Assembly (NCBI GenBank): GCA_963827315.1
Contig: CAWHAL010000002.1
Span: forward strand, 558,001-622,000
Length of the DNA: 64,000 nt
Direction: 5' to 3'
Source of the DNA: CAVXEF01 sp963827315
GTDB lineage: Bacteria > Planctomycetota > Phycisphaerae > Sedimentisphaerales > Anaerobacaceae
Within the stretch, counting starts at the first letter, position 1. Each line of letters opens with the position of its first letter. Positions 50,177 to 58,773 of this stretch are shown piece by piece. The position numbers were made by a program, and so were the translations under genes. The notes below the pieces were generated by a model, which searched no databases, was not told the origin of the DNA, and saw nothing but the letters and a program-made list of their open reading frames with translations.

Positions 50177-51193
50177 CTATTCACCTCTAACTATATGAAC
50201 AAACCTCAGACTTCGATTAAAAAATTTCTTTATCTGATCCGTAGAGAGAGGTTTATCTCGAAAATCATTACCACCAAATCTATTATAACCTTTAAGCGAG
50301 AGTTCCTCTGCCCAATAGAGCTTGCAGTAAATTTCGTCTTCTTCACTGGGTTTACTAAGTTCCCTCTTGTAGAGTTGAGCGCCAAGCGGTTCTTTAATAA
50401 TAGTTGATAAAATGCGATACAGATTTTTTTGAAATATTTTTGCCCCTTCCTCTAGACTAGTATCAATCTCTGTTTGTGACATGTTGAGAATCTCTCCCAT
50501 CATCGTGATCTCTAAAGATAACCCGATAATTACATTTGACTCTTCTTCTTGAAAAGATGTTACATGTCCAAGTTTATGGGTATGACTCTCTGCCGTTTCA
50601 GTAGTCGTACCTAATGTGCCAGCAATAGCAGCATATTTGAGAGCAGGGATTTCTTTGTTTCGCACATCGATCCTCCAATATCCGTCTTCTCCTGTTGCAA
50701 CAGAGATTAATTCTTTTCTTTTTACAAAGGTTTTGAATCCTGTTTTCTGAGGAGAAAAAGCTCTACGGAGGTGTCCAAAAGCTAACCCATCTTTTTCATT
50801 TGCTCGTAACACTAATCTTGCTTGTGCCATAGATATACATGTTACAGTAACTGATGCTAAGTCTGTCACTTCTAATTCTACCTTGACTGTTGCAGACCTA
50901 TCTCCCTCATTCTGTAAATCCAAAATCCTGACAAATTTGCAGCGGACAATAGATGACTTTAGTCTATCAATGAATCTGTCAATTTCCTGAGAATCATCAT
51001 AGAGAAGCAAATCCTTCATGGAGTCCCAATCTTGGTTTTCCCATGCATTAAAAAAGCGTATTATAGCTTGCGCAGCAGGATGATTATTCATTGCTGATTT
51101 ATCTGAACAACTTGTTAAGAGCGTACAAATTCCCATCATCGTCGATAGTAAACCAAGCGATAGAGCACTTGTAATGCTCTGTAGCCGTTTCAC
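50177..51193 (-). CDS. Lipoprotein, unknown function
   Basis: 338 residues on the minus strand from GTG 51193 with AAGGAG upstream. Signal peptide and lipobox LLTSC near residue 29, so an envelope lipoprotein. AIIRFFNAWENQDWDSMKDLL resembles the start of an NTF2-like/SnoaL-type domain; the rest has no recognised motif. It follows the glycosidase gene at a 100-nt distance on the same strand and probably shares its transcript. A/T content and codon use differ from the pabB side, consistent with acquired DNA. Confidence 0.75.
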   Translation of the reverse strand: MKRLQSITSALSLGLLSTMMGICTLLTSCSDKSAMNNHPAAQAIIRFFNAWENQDWDSMKDLLLYDDSQEIDRFIDRLKSSIVRCKFVRILDLQNEGDRSATVKVELEVTDLASVTVTCISMAQARLVLRANEKDGLAFGHLRRAFSPQKTGFKTFVKRKELISVATGEDGYWRIDVRNKEIPALKYAAIAGTLGTTTETAESHTHKLGHVTSFQEEESNVIIGLSLEITMMGEILNMSQTEIDTSLEEGAKIFQKNLYRILSTIIKEPLGAQLYKRELSKPSEEDEIYCKLYWAEELSLKGYNRFGGNDFRDKPLSTDQIKKFFNRSLRFVHIVRGE

Positions 51194-51296
51194 CTTTCAT
51201 CTCCTTATATGTTCGATATTTGGGCTTAACTATCGATTATGTTGATTAGTCTACTTTTTTCGGTTTGAATATCTATTTCTATCATACCTGCTATGG

Positions 51297-53093
51297 CTAT
51301 TCGAAGACTCCGTCCAGACTTGTTGTCCAGCCAGACTTAATTTTGGAATAAAGGAACTCACCAGTCTCGGTACTCCAAACCCCTATCCAGGAGTAGTTTC
51401 CTGCGTGGCCGTAGTGATAAACTGCGGCGAACTTCTTTGAATCAGAACTAAATCCCCCTGCCTTAACATCATTGGCGGTATCGTACTGAGCTCTGGTTGT
51501 CAATACTATGCGACCAGTCTTGATCTCTACCACTTGGTAATGAGTACCAGCATCATTATCCACCAATACTGCTCCATAGAGACCATTTGGTGAAGTTAGT
51601 ATCCACCGTTCTTGACTGGGTGTAGGTGTGATAATGGTTGGAATGGATATGGAGCGTAACGGTGCCCCATAATGTGTTCGCAGAATATTCTCAGCAGGTT
51701 TGTTGTTGGCTGTATAGTTAGTATCAGATAAGCCGCCCTGTGCTGGATTGGTTGTCCAATTCCACCAAAACACACCACGCCACCAGTCCTGTCCTGTGAA
51801 TGTGTCGAAAACTGCTTGATAGCAATCAGCCTGCTCTTGCAGGTCAAGTCCACCAGAGATTTGATAGTTGTATGGCTCGCGATTTGCGCCATCAAGACTA
51901 CGATACCCAATCTCTGTGAAAACAATTGGCCGGTTCCATTTCTTCGACAATTGACCGAGACGCGATACAATCGGAGCCCATGCTGCTTTTAAATCAGCAA
52001 CTGTGGGTTGATTACTTCGCGTAAGAGGATAATATGCGTCCACTCCTATAGCGTTTACTTTGTCCCACCACGTAATCCTATCCTCTTCACCCCAGTTCGC
52101 TGCGTATATGAGGGGACCGCTGTATATGGCCCGCACTGCCTTGACCACGGCCTGCCACTGCTCAGCACGATGCGATGTACCCGAAAGTTCTGTTCCAACT
52201 GCGAAGTAATCTGTTCCCGTTTTCTGAGCAATATCGGCATAGTGTGTAATAAAGTTCCTGTAACTATCAAACCACTTTTCCCACGCCACCTCATCATCAC
52301 CAAAAGCTATCTGACCCCGCCAATGGTTTGGATCATTAGTTAGGTCGATGTGAGGTTTAAGCATGACTCGTATACCCAGACTATGGGCATATTGAATAAT
52401 ATGAGTGAGGTCGTCTGCGGGAGTAGAACTGTTAGCCTTACACTGAATTTCAGTGGACGTGATTTTCTCTTGGTAACAGGTAACAAGAAGAGTGATCCAG
52501 TTAACTCCCATCGGTTTTATTACTTGTGAAAGTGTTGTGTCCGATTGTTGGCTCGAATACTCACCACGTTGCCATGAGGTATATGCTACACCTTTCATAA
52601 ACTCCGTGGTTGAGACTATAGTTGTTGGCGCTGGTGTGGGTGTTGCTTTCGTTGCTGTCGGCGTTGCCGGTAGCCTTGCACTATCTTCATTAAAGACCCC
52701 AGCCAGACTTGTTGTCCAACCAGATTTCTCTTTGGAGTAAAGAAATTTGCCAGTCTCAGTACTCCAAACCCCTATCCAGGAGTAGTTTCCTGCGTGGCCG
52801 TAGTGATAAACTGCGGCGAACTTCTTTGAATCAGAACTAAATCCCCCTGCCTTAACATCATTGGCGGTATCGTACTGAGCGTTAGTAGTCAATATCACGC
52901 GACCAGTCTTAATTTCTACCACTTGGTAGTGAATATCAGCGCCGGCCCCTACCTCTTTTGCCCTATAACGACCATCTGGAGAATCTGGAAATTGGCCCTC
53001 TGTTGAACATGACGCAAGAAGCAAAAAGAGGAATAGCCCGATCTTTAAAGTAATACGACTCGAAGTCCTAATGGTTTTGTTCATTTTAATCAT
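51297..53093 (-). CDS. GH113-like glycoside hydrolase with duplicated flanking domains, lipoprotein
   Basis: 598 residues from ATG 53093 with a GGGAG site. Signal peptide with LLASC lipobox. Order: a ~95-residue domain (SPDGRYRAKEVGAGADIHYQV, WIGVWSTETGKFLYS), a PT-rich linker (ATPTATKATPTPAPT), a TIM-barrel glycosidase (GVAYTSWQRGEYSS, RVMLKPHIDL, YFAVGTELSG, IVFTEIGYRSLDG, GVFWWNWTT), then a second copy of the ~95-residue domain. GTELSG and FTEIGY place the acid/base and nucleophile Glu of GH113-type (clan A) enzymes, beta-mannanase-like. 121 bp of the two outer domains are identical (51371-51491 and 52760-52880). Confidence 0.85.
   Translation of the reverse strand: MIKMNKTIRTSSRITLKIGLFLFLLLASCSTEGQFPDSPDGRYRAKEVGAGADIHYQVVEIKTGRVILTTNAQYDTANDVKAGGFSSDSKKFAAVYHYGHAGNYSWIGVWSTETGKFLYSKEKSGWTTSLAGVFNEDSARLPATPTATKATPTPAPTTIVSTTEFMKGVAYTSWQRGEYSSQQSDTTLSQVIKPMGVNWITLLVTCYQEKITSTEIQCKANSSTPADDLTHIIQYAHSLGIRVMLKPHIDLTNDPNHWRGQIAFGDDEVAWEKWFDSYRNFITHYADIAQKTGTDYFAVGTELSGTSHRAEQWQAVVKAVRAIYSGPLIYAANWGEEDRITWWDKVNAIGVDAYYPLTRSNQPTVADLKAAWAPIVSRLGQLSKKWNRPIVFTEIGYRSLDGANREPYNYQISGGLDLQEQADCYQAVFDTFTGQDWWRGVFWWNWTTNPAQGGLSDTNYTANNKPAENILRTHYGAPLRSISIPTIITPTPSQERWILTSPNGLYGAVLVDNDAGTHYQVVEIKTGRIVLTTRAQYDTANDVKAGGFSSDSKKFAAVYHYGHAGNYSWIGVWSTETGEFLYSKIKSGWTTSLDGVFE
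51371..51491. repeat. 121-bp direct repeat within the glycosidase gene, copy near 3' end
   Basis: Identical base for base with 52760-52880 in the same orientation, about 1.4 kb away. It encodes the same domain segment at both ends of the protein. Confidence 0.85.
52760..52880. repeat. 121-bp direct repeat within the glycosidase gene, copy near 5' end
   Basis: Partner of 51371-51491. The lack of any silent difference implies recent duplication or gene conversion. Confidence 0.85.
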
Positions 53094-53241
53094 GATTTGC
53101 GCTCCCTTTTCCCACCGAGCGAGATTGATTCGCCACTACACGATTGTTCGACAATACGTTTTATTAGGTACCATTTTATGATTGGGCATGGATTCCGTCA
53201 AGCCTTTTCTATAGAACATTTGGATTTTTATATGAAACTCT

Positions 53242-53270
53242 TTGACTTTAGAGGTGTAAAAAGGTTGAAT
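53242..53270 (+). promoter_or_regulatory. Promoter for the pabC-like / nif3 / scpB operon
   Basis: TTGACT (53242-53247) and TTGAAT (53265-53270) are 17 bp apart in A/T-rich DNA between divergent genes. The rest of 53094-53307 shows no supported gene. Confidence 0.4.
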
Positions 53271-53307
53271 AATTTACATTTATACAACTTACACGATTAA
53301 GAAGAAA

Positions 53308-54207
53308 ATGGCAGAAAAAGTTTTCCTGAATGACAAGTTAGTCGAGAGTAACAAAGCCTGCATATCTGTCAAAGATGGCGGGTTTTTGTATGGGGCGGGC
53401 CTTTTCGAGACGATGCGGAGCTGTAACGGCATAGTATTCAGCCTCGTTGATCATTTAGACAGATTGTTCTTTAGCGCGCAGGCGTTATCGATAGAACATA
53501 GTTACGACAGAAAATTCATTACTGATGCTGTCTACAAGGTACTCAAGGCCGATAAATTAACTGATGCTCGTCTTCGGCTGACTCTGACCAGCGGGCCGAT
53601 GGCCGAATCCGACAAAGAAAGATGCGCTACACTGCTCATCACGGCGACGAAGTTACAGCCCTATCCTGCTGAATACTACAAAAACGGCGTGCTCGTTGTG
53701 CTTTGCCCGTACAGGCAGAATCCCTTTGAGCCGATTTACCGCCACAAGACCATAAACTATTTCTCGCGTATGATTGCGCTGGGTCTTGCCCATCGCAAGA
53801 GGGCCGCCGAGGCATTATGGTTTACTGTGGATAATCGCCTGGCTGAAGGCTGCATCAGCAATGTCTTTTTAGTCAAGGATTCGGTTCTCTATACACCTCC
53901 GATTGAAACGCCGATACTTGCAGGAGTGGCGCGAAAAACCGTTTGTCAAATCGCCTTAAGAAATTCCATCAAGTTTGTCGAAAAGGATTTATCCATAGAT
54001 GATTTGCTGGCTGCCGATGAAATTTTCCTGACCAATGTCATTATGCAGGTTATGCCGGTGGCCGGAGTGGAAAAGCACACCGTTGGCCAGGGCAAAGTAA
54101 GGCCGATGACCAGAAAGCTGATGAAATGTTTCGATGATTTTGTTAAGGAAAGCTGCGGACAGAGCACTCGTCTCGGCGAAGGCTCGCCGAGCCGGAGCGG
54201 GAAATGA
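53308..54207 (+). CDS. pabC: Class IV aminotransferase, aminodeoxychorismate lyase-like
   Basis: 299-residue PLP enzyme of fold type IV. VKDGGFLYGAGLFETMRS, the PLP lysine in YRHKTINYFSRM, and EALWFTVDNRLAEGCISNVFLVKD with TPILAGVARKTV are the family blocks. The family includes aminodeoxychorismate lyase, branched-chain and D-amino-acid aminotransferases. Proximity to pabB favours PabC, giving p-aminobenzoate plus pyruvate, but substrate cannot be fixed by eye. The last 20 residues (QSTRLGEGSPSRSGK) look like a run-on tail and overlap the next gene by 4 nt. Confidence 0.85.
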   Translation: MAEKVFLNDKLVESNKACISVKDGGFLYGAGLFETMRSCNGIVFSLVDHLDRLFFSAQALSIEHSYDRKFITDAVYKVLKADKLTDARLRLTLTSGPMAESDKERCATLLITATKLQPYPAEYYKNGVLVVLCPYRQNPFEPIYRHKTINYFSRMIALGLAHRKRAAEALWFTVDNRLAEGCISNVFLVKDSVLYTPPIETPILAGVARKTVCQIALRNSIKFVEKDLSIDDLLAADEIFLTNVIMQVMPVAGVEKHTVGQGKVRPMTRKLMKCFDDFVKESCGQSTRLGEGSPSRSGK

Positions 54208-55316
54208 AGATAAAAGGCATCATAGAGCAAATCGAAAAAATAGCGCCGCTGAAACTGGCACAGGGCTGGGACAATGTGGGGCTGCTGATTGGAGATGCGC
54301 AGCGCAACGTAAAGAATATCCTGCTGACCATAGATATAACGAGCGAAGTTGTTGCCGAGGCAGAAAGGTTAAAGACGGATTTGATTATAAGCTATCATCC
54401 TGTTATCTGGGACGGCCTGAAGAAAATCACCACAGATGGCACCGCGGCTGTCGTTTATGACTTGATATGTTCGGGGATTGCGGTTTTTTCGATACATACC
54501 GCCCTCGATGCCGCGGCAGGAGGTGTGAATGACGGCCTTGCGGAAATTGTCGGCATCGCCGATGCAGAACCTATCGGCGATTATGTGCAAGGCCCGCAGG
54601 GTGACAATTATAAACTCGTTGTGTTTGTTCCGGTCGATTCACTTGCCGAGGTTTCAAATGCAGTCTTTGCCGCCGGCGCAGGTTTTATCGGCAACTACAG
54701 CCACTGCGGCTTCACCGCACAGGGAACGGGCAGCTTTTTCCCACTGGAAGGCTCCTCTCCAACTATCGGAAAGAAAGGGAAATTAGAAAAGGTGCCGGAA
54801 ATAAGATTCGAGACGATTGTGCCGGCTGAAAAACTCGCCGACTGTATAGCAGCGATGAAAAGGGCGCATCCATACGAAGAGCCTGCTTTCGATGTGTTTA
54901 AGCTTTATAACAGTCAAAACAAATTCGGCTTGGGCAGAATCGGCAGACTGAGTAAGCCGACACAATTGACCAAAATTATTGAGCGAATAAAAAAATATAC
55001 CGGTGCAAAGGCATTCGGAATCGTCGGCAAAGAAAACAGATTGGTTAAAAAGGCGGCCGTTTGTGCGGGTTCGTGCGGCAAAATCATCAATTTAGTCATC
55101 GCTCAAAAGTGCGATTTGTACCTCACCGGCGAATTAAAACATCATCAGGCATTAGCTGCACAGCAGGCGGGTCTGACCTGTATTTGTCTTAGCCATACCG
55201 TTTCCGAACGCTTTATACTGAAAAAATTCGCTAAACAGTTGCAAAAACAGGCAAAGCAGGTAACAATTAAGATAAGTAAAAAGGACGCTGACCCCTTTAA
55301 ATGGAAGAACCTATGA
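54204..55316 (+). CDS. Nif3-family (DUF34) dinuclear metal protein
   Basis: 370 residues of the Nif3/YbgI family, with the inserted PII/CutA-like middle domain seen in Gram-positive and many other long forms. Landmarks: LKLAQGWDNVGLLIGD, ISYHPVIWDGLKKI, FSIHTALDAAAGGVNDGLAE, AHPYEEPAFDVF, CAGSCGKII, YLTGELKHHQAL and LSHTVSERFILK. These supply the His/Asp/Glu residues for two metal ions. Function is still debated (GTP cyclohydrolase-like or metal chaperone proposals). Overlaps the pabC-like gene by 4 nt and scpB by 16 nt. Confidence 0.93.
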   Translation: MKIKGIIEQIEKIAPLKLAQGWDNVGLLIGDAQRNVKNILLTIDITSEVVAEAERLKTDLIISYHPVIWDGLKKITTDGTAAVVYDLICSGIAVFSIHTALDAAAGGVNDGLAEIVGIADAEPIGDYVQGPQGDNYKLVVFVPVDSLAEVSNAVFAAGAGFIGNYSHCGFTAQGTGSFFPLEGSSPTIGKKGKLEKVPEIRFETIVPAEKLADCIAAMKRAHPYEEPAFDVFKLYNSQNKFGLGRIGRLSKPTQLTKIIERIKKYTGAKAFGIVGKENRLVKKAAVCAGSCGKIINLVIAQKCDLYLTGELKHHQALAAQQAGLTCICLSHTVSERFILKKFAKQLQKQAKQVTIKISKKDADPFKWKNL

Positions 55317-55951
55317 CCGAAGAGCAAAAAGAGCAGACAGAAGCTTCGTTTGTTAGCGAAGATATCGAAGAACAAACTATAGACGCCGTGACAGAAAAAA
55401 CGCAGTCTCCTGAGCCGATGGAAGGTTTTGAAGTTACTACCGACTCGGTCGTGGAAGCGGTTTTGTTTGCCAGCGATGAGTCCCTGACGGAGGCTCGATT
55501 GGCTGATATTGTCGGGGTGCCCGCCAGGCAGATTCGACAACTGATAACGAACCTGAACGAGAAGTATCAGGCCAACAAAAATGTCTTCAGGATAGAGAAA
55601 ATCGCAGGTGGCTATCAAATGCTGACCCTCAGTCCCTACAATTGTTGGCTCGAAAAATTAGTTCGTGTCCGTGACGACAGCAAACTAAGCGCCGCTGCGC
55701 TGGAGACGCTTGCGATAATAGCCTACAAGCAGCCGGTCATCAGGGCGGACATCGAGGCCATAAGGGGCGTTGCCGCCGGTGAGATGATTCGCTCACTTAT
55801 CTACAAGGGGCTGGTTAAAATCGTCGGCAGGGCGGAAGTCTTGGGCCGGCCAATGCTTTACGGCACAACGAAAAAGTTTCTGCAAACCTTCGGACTGGAT
55901 TCCCTCAAAGACCTGCCTAAGGTCGAAGAGCTTAAAAAACCACCTGAGTGA
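55301..55951 (+). CDS. scpB: Segregation and condensation protein ScpB
   Basis: 216 residues: two winged-helix domains, with VVEAVLFASDESLTEARLADIVG, AGGYQMLTLSPYNCWLEKLV, SAAALETLAIIAYKQPVIRADIEAIRGV and LGRPMLYGTTKKFLQTFGL (each within the family pattern). It binds ScpA and SMC in the chromosome-condensing complex. An acidic ~45-residue N-terminal arm precedes the first domain. Start 55301 or 55313 (MTEEQKEQ). The start overlaps the Nif3-family gene. scpA is not in the window. Confidence 0.94.
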   Translation: MEEPMTEEQKEQTEASFVSEDIEEQTIDAVTEKTQSPEPMEGFEVTTDSVVEAVLFASDESLTEARLADIVGVPARQIRQLITNLNEKYQANKNVFRIEKIAGGYQMLTLSPYNCWLEKLVRVRDDSKLSAAALETLAIIAYKQPVIRADIEAIRGVAAGEMIRSLIYKGLVKIVGRAEVLGRPMLYGTTKKFLQTFGLDSLKDLPKVEELKKPPE

Positions 55952-56031
55952 CTTGTACGCCTGTGGCGTATTGGGTCGCTATTTTTACACACAGGATTTC
56001 AGCGAACATAAGCGGCCTATTGCCTTTTCCC

Positions 56032-56060
56032 TTTACAGTACCGTTTTAACGTGTTAAAAT
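56032..56060 (+). promoter_or_regulatory. Promoter of the korDABC operon
   Basis: TTTACA (56032-56037) and TAAAAT (56055-56060) are 17 bp apart, 32 bp before korD. Confidence 0.65.
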
Positions 56061-56092
56061 AGTCGTGGCTTAAGCTTTAGGGTTACGTAAAG

Positions 56093-56383
56093 ATGGCGGG
56101 CAAAATAATAATCAATACTGAGCGCTGCAAGGGTTGCGGCCTGTGCATAATAGTCTGTCCCAAAAAGGGTATCGTCATATCCGACAAATCCAACAAAAGT
56201 GGCTACTTCCCTGCACAGCCTGTCCCGAGCGTAGCCGAGGGAGCAAAAAACTCTGATTGCACCGGTTGCTGTTTGTGTGCCCTTATCTGCCCGGAGGCGG
56301 TAATCGAGGTATATCGTGAGGACAATGCGGGCGGAGAACCAAAGAAGAAAAGTAAGCCGCCTTTGATTAAAGGAAAAGTGTGA
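56093..56383 (+). CDS. korD: 2-oxoacid:ferredoxin oxidoreductase, ferredoxin-like delta subunit
   Basis: 96 residues with two 4Fe-4S motifs: CKGCGLCIIVCPK and CTGCCLCALICPE (the second has an extra Cys). It passes electrons from the oxidoreductase core to ferredoxin. It is the first gene of a D-A-B-C operon and overlaps korA by 4 nt (GTGA). The mid segment FPAQPVPSVAEGAKNS between clusters is slightly longer than usual. Confidence 0.92.
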   Translation: MAGKIIINTERCKGCGLCIIVCPKKGIVISDKSNKSGYFPAQPVPSVAEGAKNSDCTGCCLCALICPEAVIEVYREDNAGGEPKKKSKPPLIKGKV

Positions 56384-57450
56384 GTGAGAGAATTCTAATG
56401 TGTGGCAATGAGGCGCTGGCGGAGTCGGCCATCATTGCCGGCTGCGATGCTTACTTCGGTTATCCAATCACGCCGCAAAACGAAATCACCGCTTATATGT
56501 CGAAAAGGATGCCCGAGGAGAACCGGGTCTTCCTCCAGTGCGAAAGTGAGCTTGCGGCCATCAATATGGTCTTCGGGGCCTCGGCTACCGGCAAAAGGGC
56601 GATGACAAGCTCATCCAGTCCCGGCATCAGCCTGATGCAGGAGGGGATGAGCTATCTGGCTGGGGCAGAACTGCCGGCGGTTGTTGTAAATGTAATGCGC
56701 GGCGGCCCTGGACTGGGCAACATCGCTCCAGCGCAGGGCGACTACTTCCAGGCAACACGTGGCGGCGGACACGGAGATTACAGAACCATCGTCCTGGGTC
56801 CATCCAGCGTACAGGAGCTGGTTGATTGTATGCCGCTGGCCTTCGACTTGGCTGACCAGTATCGAATGACTGTTCTTATCCTTGCCGACGGTATCTTGGG
56901 CCAGATGATGGAGCCGGTAGTTTTCGACAAGAAGCCTCGCCGAAAATTGCCGCCGAAAGATTGGGCACTGACCGGTGCCGGCGGCAGAAAGCAGAACATA
57001 GTCCGGTCCCTGTGGTTGGAAGAGGGGGTGCTTGAGCGGCACAATTACGACCTGCAGGCCAAGTACAGAGAGGTAGAGAAGAACGAAGTCCTCTGCGAAC
57101 AATACGAAGTTGACAATGCGGAAATCGTGGTGGTTGCTTATGGCGTTGCCGCCAGAATAGTGCGAGGCGCCGTCAGCAGGGCCAGGCAGGAAGGAATCAA
57201 GGTCGGCTGGATACGCCCAATTACTCTCTGGCCTTTCCCGATGGAGCAAATCGGTAGGGCTGCGGAGGATTTTAGGATTTTTCTTGTTGTCGAGATGAGC
57301 TGTGGCCAGATGGTCGAAGATGTAAAACTTGCTATAGCTGGCAAGGCGCCGGTACTTTTTTACGGACGGCCAGGCGGTGGTGTGCCGACCGTCGAGCAGA
57401 TTCTCGAAAAGATTAGAAACTTGACCACACCCGCAAGACGAAAGGGTTAA
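56380..57450 (+). CDS. korA: 2-oxoacid:ferredoxin oxidoreductase alpha subunit
   Basis: 356 residues from a GTG that overlaps korD. YPITPQNEITAYMSKRMPE, QCESELAAINMVFGAS, SSSPGISLMQEGMSYLAGAE and MRGGPGLGNIAPAQGDYFQATRGGGHGDY (in part) identify the pyrimidine-binding fold of the KorA/VorB type. With KorB it oxidatively decarboxylates 2-oxoglutarate or a branched-chain 2-oxoacid to an acyl-CoA, reducing ferredoxin; the R-P-I-T-L-W-P-F C-terminal block is typical. An anaerobic or microaerobic lifestyle is implied. Confidence 0.92.
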   Translation: MSERILMCGNEALAESAIIAGCDAYFGYPITPQNEITAYMSKRMPEENRVFLQCESELAAINMVFGASATGKRAMTSSSSPGISLMQEGMSYLAGAELPAVVVNVMRGGPGLGNIAPAQGDYFQATRGGGHGDYRTIVLGPSSVQELVDCMPLAFDLADQYRMTVLILADGILGQMMEPVVFDKKPRRKLPPKDWALTGAGGRKQNIVRSLWLEEGVLERHNYDLQAKYREVEKNEVLCEQYEVDNAEIVVVAYGVAARIVRGAVSRARQEGIKVGWIRPITLWPFPMEQIGRAAEDFRIFLVVEMSCGQMVEDVKLAIAGKAPVLFYGRPGGGVPTVEQILEKIRNLTTPARRKG

Positions 57451-57454
57451 CGAC

Positions 57455-58189
57455 GTGAAAACCGTATTTACGCGAACGCCAACCCTGAAAGATTGCCCGA
57501 CGCATTATTGTCCCGGATGCGGACACGGAATAGCGCATCGATTGGTGGCTGAAGCAATCGATGAATTAGGCATACAAGGCCGAACCATCGGCATTGCGCC
57601 GGTGGGATGCTCAGTGCTGGCGTACGATTATCTCGATGTCGATATGATTGAAGTCGCGCACGGAAGGGCGCCGGCGGTGGCGACGGGAATGAAAAGAACA
57701 AACCCCGACAAGATAATCTTTTCCTATCAGGGCGACGGCGACCTCGCAGCCATCGGGACGGGTGAAATCATCCACGCTGCGCACCGCGGCGAGCAGATAA
57801 CCGTGATTTTTATTAACAACGCCGTCTTCGGGATGACCGGCGGACAAATGGCACCGACAACTTTGCTCGGCCAGGTAACAACCACGACGCCGCTGGGTCG
57901 AAATGCCGAGCAGCAGGGTTACCCCCTGCAGGTATCCGAGCTGTTGGCGCTCCTGCCCGGAGCAATCTACATCGAGCGGTGTGCGCTGCACAGGCCGACA
58001 CTGATTCGCGATGCCAAAAGGGCTGTCAAACACGCCTTTGAGCTGCAGGTAAATGGCGACAAAGGTCTTTCGCTGGTCGAGTTGCTTTCACCCTGCCCAA
58101 CCGCCTGGCGAATGACGCCGGCCCAGGCAATCGAGTGGATGGAAAATGAAATGATAAAGGTCTTTCCGTTGATGCGATTGAAAGGCTGA
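57455..58189 (+). CDS. korB: 2-oxoacid:ferredoxin oxidoreductase beta subunit (TPP-binding)
   Basis: 244 residues from GTG 57455. CPGCGHGIAHRLVAEAIDEL opens the domain and the thiamine-diphosphate motif is SYQGDGDLAAIGTGE to NNAVFGMTGGQMAPTT. The catalytic partner of KorA. KorB of this size lacks an internal ferredoxin domain, consistent with the separate KorD. It begins 4 nt after korA. Confidence 0.94.
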   Translation: MKTVFTRTPTLKDCPTHYCPGCGHGIAHRLVAEAIDELGIQGRTIGIAPVGCSVLAYDYLDVDMIEVAHGRAPAVATGMKRTNPDKIIFSYQGDGDLAAIGTGEIIHAAHRGEQITVIFINNAVFGMTGGQMAPTTLLGQVTTTTPLGRNAEQQGYPLQVSELLALLPGAIYIERCALHRPTLIRDAKRAVKHAFELQVNGDKGLSLVELLSPCPTAWRMTPAQAIEWMENEMIKVFPLMRLKG

Positions 58190-58191
58190 AC

Positions 58192-58764
58192 GTGGCACAA
58201 AACAGCTTTCACGAAGAAGTAATTATCGCCGGCTTTGGCGGCCAGGGGGTTATATTGGCCGGCAGACTTCTCGCGCAAACCGCGATGAACGCCAGCAAAG
58301 AAGTAACTTTTATGCCATCATACGGTGCCGAGATGCGAGGCGGAACAGCCAACAGTATGGTCGTTATCGCAGATGAGCCGGTCGCCTCGCCGCTGGTTAC
58401 AAGGCCCGATTCCGTGATTGTAATGAACAAGGCTGCGCTGAATAAGTTTGCCTCCTGCGTTAAAACAGGCGGTCTTTTGGTGATGAACAGCTCCCTGATT
58501 GACTGCGAGCCGGATGTGGATGAGTCGATTGATGTATTGGCAGTTCCGGCGGATGATATAGCCATTGAATTGGGCAGTCAAAAAGGCACGAATATGGTGG
58601 CCCTCGGCGCGTATCTTCAAAGGCGGGCATTACTCGGCGTTGATGCTGCCGCAAAGTCTTTAGCTTATGTCCTGGCTGAACGCTATCATAAAACGCTGCC
58701 TCTCAATGCCGAAGCGCTGCGCAGAGGTGCCGAGTTCGCGAAGAGAGCAAAAACTAAAAAATAA
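58192..58764 (+). CDS. korC: 2-oxoacid:ferredoxin oxidoreductase gamma subunit
   Basis: 190 residues from GTG 58192: EVIIAGFGGQGVILAGRLLAQ, MPSYGAEMRGGTANSMVVI and VNMVALGAYLQRRALLGVD-type blocks mark the gamma subunit that binds coenzyme A in the complex. It closes the korDABC operon, 2 nt after korB. Confidence 0.93.
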   Translation: MAQNSFHEEVIIAGFGGQGVILAGRLLAQTAMNASKEVTFMPSYGAEMRGGTANSMVVIADEPVASPLVTRPDSVIVMNKAALNKFASCVKTGGLLVMNSSLIDCEPDVDESIDVLAVPADDIAIELGSQKGTNMVALGAYLQRRALLGVDAAAKSLAYVLAERYHKTLPLNAEALRRGAEFAKRAKTKK

Positions 58765-58773
58765 AAAACGAAT

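Noticed and set aside
53097..53300. A 67-codon frame before the pabC-like gene
   Set aside because: Composition is that of A/T-rich promoter DNA and the frame covers the predicted promoter; no ribosome site.
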